Source: Bradyrhizobium sp. Y36 (GTDB taxonomy: Bacteria; Pseudomonadota; Alphaproteobacteria; Rhizobiales; Xanthobacteraceae). From it: a stretch of DNA of 64,000 nucleotides. A model generated the notes under the pieces. That model worked only from the letters and a program-made list of their open reading frames with translations, did not search any database and was not told where the DNA came from. The position numbers and the translations under genes were made by a program. Location of the stretch: assembly GCF_002531575.1 (NCBI RefSeq), contig NZ_NWTI01000014.1, forward strand, positions 1 to 64,000, in the 5' to 3' direction. Positions 8,473 to 17,005 of this stretch are shown here, one piece after another (the first letter of the stretch is position 1; each line of letters starts with the position of its first letter).

Positions 8473-8508
8473 GTAACTTTATATGTTACATAATGGCGCC
8501 GGCGTCAA
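8471..8508 (-). promoter_or_regulatory. rrf2 promoter with operator over the start codon
   Basis: Minus strand: TTGACG (8508-8503), 17 bases, CATATA (8485-8480), then seven bases to the ATG at 8472. The predicted transcription start falls at or one base before the ATG, implying a leaderless mRNA. The perfect inverted repeat ATGTAAC-N7-GTTACAT (8471-8491) covers the -10 element and the first two bases of the start codon. It is a strong candidate autoregulatory operator. The leaderless reading is inferred. Confidence 0.65.
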
Positions 8509-8554
8509 TCGTCCTTTGCGTGACGCTGAACCCAGCGCACCGCAGGGGCGACCT

Positions 8555-8776
8555 ATGCCTTGCAACAGAAAGCTCTCCCAGATGCCTTGGATAAAGCGAT
8601 ACATCCTTAGTTGTCTGATCGCGGTATTCGTTCTTGGTGCCCAGGATGGCTACCAGAATCCCGGCGAGCGTCACTTCGGCTCGACCCTCATCATGGGTGC
8701 GGCTTGGCCCGTAACCCTTCCCGTCGTGCTTGGCTACGCGGCAGGCGAGACGGCGCGGCAGAGCAAGCAAGGTTGA
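8555..8776 (+). CDS. Small membrane protein, unknown function
   Basis: A 73-residue hypothetical protein. The ATG at 8555 follows AGGGGCG; a second ATG at 8582 (MPWIKRYIL) is an alternative. Residues about 14-30 (YILSCLIAVFVLGAQ) form a hydrophobic segment like a signal anchor, and a second weak one (GAAWPVTLPVVLGYAAG) lies near the C-terminus. No domain is recognised. It diverges from the Rrf2 gene, whose promoter lies just upstream. It is supported by its hydrophobic pattern and start context only. Confidence 0.5.
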   Translation: MPCNRKLSQMPWIKRYILSCLIAVFVLGAQDGYQNPGERHFGSTLIMGAAWPVTLPVVLGYAAGETARQSKQG

Positions 8777-8988
8777 AGTCCCGCGGCACGATGCAATCTA
8801 CCTGCGCGAATTGATGCCATCACACGGCTGTTCTGCCCGACGGAGCAACGTTTCCTTTGCTCGATCAACCGGCCGTCAGCCCACGCTCTAAGCCATTGAT
8901 CCTGCTAGCCCCGTCTACTGTGCATGGGGTTGTTTTCGACATTTTTGCATTGGGCCCATAGCGGCGAGGCCGAGCCGGCTCCCGCCCG

Positions 8989-11022
<2,034 letters not shown>

Positions 11023-11104
11023 AAGACTCCGGGCTTCCGAATACAACCGACGGAGGCGTGAAGATTTGCGGTTCCGCCGGCCGAAATCGGGGCGCGCGCG
11101 TGCG

Positions 11105-11971
11105 TTAACCCTTCGCCAGGGCCTGCCGGACCTCGGCCGTCGTCGCCGGCTCGCCGCCATGCGCGCGCACCATCCGGACGGCGTCCTCGACGAGGTCAAT
11201 GTTGGTGGCCGTCGAGCCCAGCAACGCATCCTCGAGCCCGACGCGCAGATGGCCGCCGCGGGCGATCGTGTCGGGAATCAGCGGCGTGATGTCGACGCCG
11301 AGGCCGGAAACCATCCAGGGCGCACCGGACGCTTCCTCCTCCATCAGCGCGACCAGCGCCGCGAGGCCATAAGGTCTTGGCGGAAAGCAGAACGCGAATT
11401 GCTGCGAGAACATGAAGCGGTAGACCGGCGTCTTCACGCCGCTGGCGCGCGCCAGCGCCGCGCCGGCGCGGATGAAGCCCGGCTCGTAGATGGCGAACGC
11501 GGGATGGATGCCGTAGCGCCTGGCAACGTCGAGCCCCCTGCGAATATGCGTCTCCGGATTGAGATAGGTCTCCGCGGGCTTGCTCTCTGCATGGGTCGCG
11601 GTCAGCGTGAAATTGACGCTGCCGGGATCGACCACTGCGAATTCGAGCAGGCCACGCTCGGCCAATGCCCCGATATGGGCGAAGCGCGCCTTGGGATCGG
11701 CCACATTGCCGCGCGCATCGAGGCCGGGGATCGAGGGGTAGACGGGCACGTCGATCCTGGCGCGGATGCCCTCGATGATGCGCGCATAGACCTGCCAGTC
11801 GAACGTCTGCGGACCGCCGCCGTCATAGGCATGGGTGTGAACGATGGCCGCGCCGGCTTCCGCGCAGGCGATGCCCTCGGCGATGATCGCATCGATGGTG
11901 TCGGGAATGCCGGACTGACGCGCGCGGCTCCAGGGCCCGTTCAACGCCGCCTCGATCCAGACCTTGTGCAT
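11105..11971 (-). CDS. BKACE (DUF849) beta-keto acid cleavage enzyme
   Basis: A 288-residue TIM-barrel protein of the beta-keto acid cleavage family, which condenses a beta-keto acid with acetyl-CoA to give acetoacetate and a new acyl-CoA. The metal-binding HxH is in AGAAIVHTHAYD near residues 38-49, and the C-terminal pair GLGVDITPLIPDTIARGGHLRVG is diagnostic. The ATG at 11971 follows GGGAGG at good spacing. Members act on 3-keto-5-aminohexanoate, dehydrocarnitine and similar; the substrate here is not readable. YgiQ follows on the same strand, with no obvious pathway link. Confidence 0.88.
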   Translation of the reverse strand: MHKVWIEAALNGPWSRARQSGIPDTIDAIIAEGIACAEAGAAIVHTHAYDGGGPQTFDWQVYARIIEGIRARIDVPVYPSIPGLDARGNVADPKARFAHIGALAERGLLEFAVVDPGSVNFTLTATHAESKPAETYLNPETHIRRGLDVARRYGIHPAFAIYEPGFIRAGAALARASGVKTPVYRFMFSQQFAFCFPPRPYGLAALVALMEEEASGAPWMVSGLGVDITPLIPDTIARGGHLRVGLEDALLGSTATNIDLVEDAVRMVRAHGGEPATTAEVRQALAKG

Positions 11972-12128
11972 GGCGTGCCTCCCGATCCGCCCACACCGGA
12001 CGGAGCTCGTTTTGCGCGACCGTATCACGGGACGCCGCATGAGGTCAGCGTCATCGGGTGTGTGACGCCGTCCACATACCGCCCGTTCGCCATTCGTCAT
12101 GCTCTCTCCAGTCTTGAAGGAGAGCCCC

Positions 12129-12431
12129 ATGTTTCTGATCGATGCGCTGCTGATCCTGGCGATGTTGTTCTTCCTGTTCCTGCCGATCACCGATCGCCGC
12201 ACGGTGCGGATGAGGATCTGCATGCTCTGCGCGCTGCTGGCGGTGTTCTCGGTTTCGATCACCCGCACGCCCATCGTGCCGGTGCTGCTGGCGAGCGTCT
12301 CCGCGCCTCCCGGAATGGCGCGCGTGCCGCATATGCATCTCGGTGAGCCCTCGTCGGGGTTCTCACCGCGGCCGACATCGGATATCCGATTGATCCATGG
12401 GCAAGGACATCTCGGGCAGGGAAACCTCTGA
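12129..12431 (+). CDS. Possible small membrane protein
   Basis: A 100-residue frame beginning at an ATG with a very good ribosome site (AAGGAGAG, 12117-12124). Two hydrophobic segments cover residues about 1-19 (MFLIDALLILAMLFFLFLP) and 27-54. The last third is not hydrophobic and overlaps the first 12 codons of the EamA gene, so the natural stop may reflect sequence drift. No family is recognised. The membrane pattern and ribosome site support it; the overlap and lack of known relatives count against it. Confidence 0.4.
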   Translation: MFLIDALLILAMLFFLFLPITDRRTVRMRICMLCALLAVFSVSITRTPIVPVLLASVSAPPGMARVPHMHLGEPSSGFSPRPTSDIRLIHGQGHLGQGNL

Positions 12432-13356
12432 CGGCGGGCATTTATCAGCGGCTGGCGCGGCGCCGTCCACGGACGCCTGGCTCGGCGCGGTTGCGCTGAT
12501 CGGCTTCATCCTGGTGGCGACCGCGCAAGCTTCCAACCAGGTTCTGGCGCGCGGACTTGCCGGCTCCGTCCCGCCTTTCTCGCTGGCCTTCTTCCGCTGG
12601 GGCATCGTCGCAATCGGGCTCGCGCCGATCGCACTGAGGGAGATCCGCGATGGCCGCGTGCCGCTCGGCCGGAACATCTGGCCGATCCTCGCCGCCGGAT
12701 TCATGGGCATGTTCCTGTGCGGCGGTCCGGTCTATGCCGCGGGCGTGTCGACGACGGCGATCCACATCGCGCTGATCATGGCGCTGTCGCCGATCACGGT
12801 GCTGCTGATTTCGGCCCTGCGCGGCATCGAGCATGTCGGCCCGCTGCAATGGCTCGGCACGGCGCTCGCGCTCGCCGGCGCGCTGCTGATCATCTCCGGC
12901 GGCCACCCGCGGACGCTGATCGAACTTGAGACCGTGGCCGGCGACGGCCTCGTCGTGATCGCGATGCTCGGCTGGTCCGGCTATACGCTGCTGCAATCGC
13001 GCGCCGCGCCACGGGCTTCGCTGCTGGCGCGCATCAGCCTGTTCTCGGGTGCCGGCGCGCTGTTTTCGCTGCCGCTTGCGGCGAGGGAAATGTGGGCGAT
13101 GCCGGAGCAGGTGTTCAGCACCAAGGCGCTGTCGGCCTATGTCTTCGCCGGCATCGTTCCCGGCCTGCTCGCCTATGCCGGCTTTGCCTGGCTCGGCGGC
13201 AGGTTCGGCTCGGTCCGGACCTCGCTCGTGCTCTATCTCGGGCCGATCGCGAGCGCGCTACTGTCTTTCGCCATCCTCGGCGAGCCGCCGAAGCTGATCC
13301 ATCTTTTCGGCGGTCTGCTGATCCTAGGCGGCGTCTGGGCCAGCCTGCGCCGCTAG
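12397..13356 (+). CDS. EamA/DMT-family transporter
   Basis: A 319-residue inner-membrane protein with two EamA repeats, each of about five transmembrane helices (residues about 28-165 and 185-318). Typical stretches are PPFSLAFFRWGIVAIGLAPI in repeat one and SLVLYLGPIASALLSFAILGE in repeat two. The family exports small metabolites such as amino acids or purines by drug/metabolite antiport. The first 25 residues are polar and variable. The substrate is unknown. It is a monocistronic gene on the plus strand between convergent neighbours. Confidence 0.9.
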   Translation: MGKDISGRETSDGGHLSAAGAAPSTDAWLGAVALIGFILVATAQASNQVLARGLAGSVPPFSLAFFRWGIVAIGLAPIALREIRDGRVPLGRNIWPILAAGFMGMFLCGGPVYAAGVSTTAIHIALIMALSPITVLLISALRGIEHVGPLQWLGTALALAGALLIISGGHPRTLIELETVAGDGLVVIAMLGWSGYTLLQSRAAPRASLLARISLFSGAGALFSLPLAAREMWAMPEQVFSTKALSAYVFAGIVPGLLAYAGFAWLGGRFGSVRTSLVLYLGPIASALLSFAILGEPPKLIHLFGGLLILGGVWASLRR

Positions 13357-13465
13357 TTCCATCCGCATGCGCACCCGCAGGAACCATCCGTCCTCGCGAA
13401 CATTCTGATGGGGGAGTTGCGGCGAGCCCGGCTCGCGATGTTCGCCATCTGCCGATGGGGGAGCT

Positions 13466-13630
13466 GTGAGTACAGTCATAGAGAACCTGCTGTTACGAAA
13501 GCAGAAGCTCGTGGAGCAGCTCGAAAAGGCGCCATCGGTCGAGGACCGCGACAGAATCGAGCACCAGCTCGAACAGATCAACACGGCGCTGGATTTCCTG
13601 GACAGGCCGGGACCGAGGGGCGCGAAATAG
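13466..13630 (+). CDS. 54-residue helical protein
   Basis: A short gene starting with GTG at 13466 behind GGGGGAG. The product reads VSTVIENLLLRKQKLVEQLE and then a second helix RDRIEHQLEQINTALDFLD, so it is almost entirely an amphipathic, coiled-coil-like hairpin with a short Pro/Gly tail. The heptad pattern and good ribosome site argue that it is real. It ends six bases before the stop of the convergent GntR gene. The function is unknown. Confidence 0.7.
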   Translation: MSTVIENLLLRKQKLVEQLEKAPSVEDRDRIEHQLEQINTALDFLDRPGPRGAK

Positions 13631-13636
13631 CCGCGG

Positions 13637-14317
13637 TCAATCCGCTTTCGCCGTCTCTACCTTCAAAGCCTTGGCATAGACCACGCCCGAATTGGTGATA
13701 TGCGTCGTCATCAACGCTTCGAACGCATCGAACTCGCCGCGCGCGAACAGATCGAGCAGCCTGCGGTGCTCGTCGAATGACGTGCGGGTGCGGACGTCGA
13801 TCGGCGACGTCAGATTGGTGCGGAGCGCGGCGACGCGGCCGGAGACCAGCTGGTAGGATTCGGCGAGGTAGCGGTTGCCGCAATGGACGAACAGCGCCTC
13901 GTGAAACGCCGCGTCGGCGCGGCCATAGGCGATGTTGTCCTTGGCCGCCACTGCCGGCTCCATCGCGGCGATCGCCTCGCTCATCGACGCGATCGCGCCA
14001 TCGCGGTCGTGGCGATGAGCGAGCTCTGCGGCCTTGGGCTCGAGCGCGACGCGGAAGGTGCAGAGCGCGGTGATATCCTCCGCGCTCGGCGTAAAGACGA
14101 AACTGCCGACCTGCGGACGGATCACGACGAGGCCCTGCGCCTGCAACTGCCCCATCGCCTCGCGCACCGGCGTGCGGCTGACGCCGAATGAATTCGCCAC
14201 CATCTCCTCGGAGATGGCGGCACCGAGCGCGAACTCGCCGTCGATGATCGCCTGCCGCAGCCGCAGCATCACGCGCTGCGACAGCGATTTCGGCGTATCG
14301 AGCTTGAGCGATCGCAT
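13637..14317 (-). CDS. GntR/FCD-family regulator
   Basis: A 226-residue FadR-type regulator. The winged helix is at residues about 10-70 (RLRQAIIDGEFALGAAISEE, FGVSRTPVREAMGQLQAQGL) and the all-helical FCD ligand-binding domain covers 75-215, with metal-ligand candidates in ADAAFHEALFVHCGN and the His of TTHIT. It is transcribed eight bases downstream of the FAD oxidase gene and opposite the DapA-like gene, so it most likely controls both through the palindrome at 15806. FCD regulators usually answer to small organic acids. Confidence 0.9.
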   Translation of the reverse strand: MRSLKLDTPKSLSQRVMLRLRQAIIDGEFALGAAISEEMVANSFGVSRTPVREAMGQLQAQGLVVIRPQVGSFVFTPSAEDITALCTFRVALEPKAAELAHRHDRDGAIASMSEAIAAMEPAVAAKDNIAYGRADAAFHEALFVHCGNRYLAESYQLVSGRVAALRTNLTSPIDVRTRTSFDEHRRLLDLFARGEFDAFEALMTTHITNSGVVYAKALKVETAKAD

Positions 14318-14325
14318 CTGCGCTC

Positions 14326-15738
14326 TCAGACGACCTTGCCGGGATTGAGCAGGTGGTCGGGATCGAGCGCGGCCTTCAGCGTCCGCATCAGGGCGATCTC
14401 GGGCTCGCTCCGGGCATGACCCAGCCATTTCTTCTTCAAGGTGCCGATGCCGTGCTCGGCCGAGATGCTGCCGCCCAGCTCGCGGACGAGACCGTAGATG
14501 ATCGCGTCCATCTCTTCCTTCGGCTGCTGCTCGACGGCAAGGCCGGTGACCCAGGAGACCAGATGCAGGTTGCCATCGCCGATATGGCCGTAATAGACGC
14601 TCTCGCATCCCGCGATGCCGCCGGCGAGCGCCGCCTTGCAGCGCGTGACGAACTCGTCCATCCGGGCCACCGCAAGGCCGATGTCGTAGGAGATGTGCGG
14701 GCCCAGCACCTGGCCGAACTCGGCGCAGATATCGCGCACGCGCCAGAAGGCCTGCGTCTGGGCCAGCGACTGCGCCAGGGCGGCATCCGCCAGCAGCCCG
14801 CGCTCCATCAACTCTTCGAGCCAGGCCTGGAAGCGCGGCGCGTCGACGCTCTCGTCGGTGCCTTGCGCCTCGACCAGTACGTAGAGGCCGTGCCCGGCCG
14901 CGACCGGCGGCTTCACGCCGGCGCGAGTCGTGATCACGTCCCAGTAATCCGGCCACATCACCTCGAACGCCGACAGCAACGGGCCAAGGCCGCTGCGCGC
15001 CGCGCCGAGCAGCGCAATCACCGCGGCATAGTCCTTCAGCGCGCACAGCGCGGCCATGGTCGAGCGCGGCTTCGGGAACAGTTTCAGCACCACGCGGGTG
15101 ATGATGCCGAGCGTGCCTTCGGAGCCGATAAAGAGGTGCTTGAGGTCATAGCCGGCGTTGTTCTTCATCAGCTTGTTGAGGCTCGTGATGATGGTGCCGT
15201 CGGGCAGCACGACTTCGAGGCCGAGCACCAGCTCGCGCGTCATGCCGTAGCGGATCACGCGGTTGCCGCCGGCATTGGTCGAGAGATTGCCGCCGATCGC
15301 GCAGGAGCCGCGGGAGCCGAGATCGAGTGGAAAGAAGAAGCCGGCCTCGTCGGCGGCCTTCTGGATCGTCTCCAGCGGCGTGCCTGATTTCACCGTCATC
15401 GTCATCGAGGCGGGGTCGATCTCCTCGATGCCGGTCATGCGCTCCAGCGAGATCGCGACCCAGCCGGCTTCGGGCGAGGCGCCGCGGCACAGGCCGGTCA
15501 GTCCGCCCTGCGGCACGAACGGCAGACGCGCCTGCCGGCAGGTCGCAACGGCATCGGCGACGCCTCGCGCGTCCATCGGACGGATCACCGCCAGCGGCGC
15601 CTGCGGCAGGCTCGCGCTCCAATCGTTGCAATTGCGCGCGGGCACGTCGGTGCCGATCAACACCGCGGCTGCGCCGAGCTTGTCGCGCAGCGCGCCGAGC
15701 AATTGGTCGGGGCGCCCGATGGGGGTCACCATGTTCAT
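14326..15738 (-). CDS. FAD-binding oxidase, GlcD / D-2-hydroxyacid dehydrogenase type
   Basis: A 470-residue flavoprotein of the vanillyl-alcohol-oxidase fold. The FAD-binding PCMH domain is at about 40-220 (PFVPQGGLTGLCRGASPE, DLGSRGSCAIGGNLSTNAGG), and the C-terminal substrate domain ends with YGHIGDGNLHL and SAEHGIGTLKKKW, the metal-binding histidines of D-lactate and D-2-hydroxyglutarate dehydrogenases. It oxidises a D-2-hydroxy acid to the keto acid, passing electrons to a carrier. The ATG at 15738 follows GAGGAGG; the frame runs upstream, but without a ribosome site. The FCD-GntR gene is next in the operon. The exact substrate is unknown. Confidence 0.9.
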   Translation of the reverse strand: MNMVTPIGRPDQLLGALRDKLGAAAVLIGTDVPARNCNDWSASLPQAPLAVIRPMDARGVADAVATCRQARLPFVPQGGLTGLCRGASPEAGWVAISLERMTGIEEIDPASMTMTVKSGTPLETIQKAADEAGFFFPLDLGSRGSCAIGGNLSTNAGGNRVIRYGMTRELVLGLEVVLPDGTIITSLNKLMKNNAGYDLKHLFIGSEGTLGIITRVVLKLFPKPRSTMAALCALKDYAAVIALLGAARSGLGPLLSAFEVMWPDYWDVITTRAGVKPPVAAGHGLYVLVEAQGTDESVDAPRFQAWLEELMERGLLADAALAQSLAQTQAFWRVRDICAEFGQVLGPHISYDIGLAVARMDEFVTRCKAALAGGIAGCESVYYGHIGDGNLHLVSWVTGLAVEQQPKEEMDAIIYGLVRELGGSISAEHGIGTLKKKWLGHARSEPEIALMRTLKAALDPDHLLNPGKVV

Positions 15739-15805
15739 GCGAGACCTCCTCAAAATCTGGCTGCGCCCATGCGCGCCGTGCCGTCGGAAAGGGTTTGCGT
15801 GGCTC

Positions 15806-15822
15806 TTGTATGTAAGGTACAA
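15806..15822. promoter_or_regulatory. Candidate GntR/FCD operator
   Basis: TTGTA-N7-TACAA is a perfect 5-base inverted repeat between the divergent FAD oxidase and DapA-like genes. GntR/FCD sites commonly take a TnGT...ACnA form, and the regulator gene belongs to the oxidase operon. An A-rich stretch (AGAGAAAGTAAAGCAAAAAC) follows toward the DapA-like gene. The assignment is by position and symmetry. Confidence 0.55.
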
Positions 15823-15917
15823 CAGAGAAAGTAAAGCAAAAACAAGGCCTGCTTCAGCCTCGGAAGATCGTTGGAGATCAGGGGCTTAGTTCGGGATCGC
15901 AGCAAAGGGTGGTGGAG

Positions 15918-16802
15918 ATGACGGAGGCAATTCGCGGGTTCTGGGTGGCGTCGGCGACGCCGCTGGCGGCCGACGGCAGCGTGGACTCCGCAAAGCTCGC
16001 CGCGCACGCCAGGCAGCTGTTCGGCAAGGGCGTCGAGGGCGTCGTCCTGTTCGGCACCACCGGCGAGGGCACCTCGTTCAATGTCGCGGAACGCGTCGCG
16101 ACCATCGAAGCCGTGCTCAAGGCCGGCGTCGCGCCGGAACGCATCGGCATCGGCGGCGGCTTCCCCGCCATCACCGACAGCATCGCACTGACCCGCACCG
16201 TGCTCGGCCTCGGCCTGCGCCATGTGCTGATGCTGCCGCCCTATTTCGACCGCGGCGTCTCGCCCGAAGGTATCGAGGATGCGTTCTCGGCGATCATCGA
16301 CGGCGTCGCCGACGACCGGCTGCGCGCCCATCTCTATCATATCCCGCAGATGTCGGGCGTCGCGATCCCGACCAGCGCAGCCGCCAACCTGCGCAAGCGA
16401 TACGGCAAGGTGATCGCCGGCCTGAAGGACTCCAGCGGCGACTTCAGGCAGTTCCAGGCCTTCCGTGCCGCGGCTCCCGAGCTCGCCATCACCGTCGGCA
16501 ATGAAGCCGACATCACCCGCGCGATCGCCGCCGGCGGCGCCGGCACCATCTGCGGCATGGCCAATGCCGTGCCCGAGCTGGTCAAGGGCATGGTCGAGGG
16601 CAAGGACGTCGAGGCGCGCATGCAGGCTGCGATCGACGTCGTGCTGAAGTCGCCGTCGTTCACCGCGACGCTGAAGGCGATCCTTGCGGCACAGACCGGT
16701 GATGCGGCCTGGCTGCGCGTGCGCCCGCCGCTGCGTGCATCGTCCGACGGCGCCGCGCTCAAGCGCAAGCTCGACGAGCTGACGGCGCCCGCCGTCGCGT
16801 GA
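15918..16802 (+). CDS. DapA-family aldolase/dehydratase
   Basis: A 294-residue class I aldolase of the dihydrodipicolinate synthase superfamily. It keeps the Schiff-base lysine Lys170 (AGLKDSSGD), the catalytic tyrosine Tyr140 (HLYHIPQMSG) and the FGTTGEGTSFN loop near residue 41. True DapA, KDG aldolase and 5-keto-4-deoxyglucarate dehydratase share these residues. Pairing with a D-hydroxyacid oxidase and an FCD regulator points to sugar-acid or hydroxyacid catabolism rather than lysine synthesis. ATG at 15918 is preferred; a GTG at 15909 would add three residues. A strong hairpin follows the stop. Confidence 0.88.
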   Translation: MTEAIRGFWVASATPLAADGSVDSAKLAAHARQLFGKGVEGVVLFGTTGEGTSFNVAERVATIEAVLKAGVAPERIGIGGGFPAITDSIALTRTVLGLGLRHVLMLPPYFDRGVSPEGIEDAFSAIIDGVADDRLRAHLYHIPQMSGVAIPTSAAANLRKRYGKVIAGLKDSSGDFRQFQAFRAAAPELAITVGNEADITRAIAAGGAGTICGMANAVPELVKGMVEGKDVEARMQAAIDVVLKSPSFTATLKAILAAQTGDAAWLRVRPPLRASSDGAALKRKLDELTAPAVA

Positions 16803-16817
16803 GATCACGATAACGTT

Positions 16818-16854
16818 GCGACACGTCGCTGCGAATTCGCGCGCAGCGTGTCGC
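16818..16854 (+). terminator. Hairpin after the DapA-like gene
   Basis: GCGACA + CGCTGCG pairs with CGCAGCG + TGTCGC around an 8-base loop, with a 3-base bulge on the left side. It starts 16 bases after the stop codon. No U-run follows, so it could end transcription weakly or protect the 3' end. It is not related to the intergenic repeat families elsewhere in the window. Confidence 0.45.
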
Positions 16855-16902
16855 GTACGGCATGACTGCAATTCATGATTGCCGTTGCTGGTCGATCTTT
16901 CG

Positions 16903-16935
16903 TTAGAACGATTCCACACTAGAGCGATTCAAGCT
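16903..16935 (+). promoter_or_regulatory. Candidate iron control element (Irr/ICE-like)
   Basis: TTAGAACGATTCCA (16903-16916) is close to the rhizobial iron control element recognised by Irr, whose core is TTAGAA-n-n-TTCTAA-like. A second degenerate copy, AGAGCGATTCAAG, begins at 16921, so the GnnCGATTC unit occurs twice about one and a half helical turns apart. Both lie roughly 85-100 bases before the TonB receptor gene. The match was judged by eye from memory of the motif. Confidence 0.45.
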
Positions 16936-17005
16936 CCACTACGGTTCTCCTCGATCGCGACGGCTGTTACACGCGCACACTTCAATGTTCGTGACGTGAA
17001 GTGGA

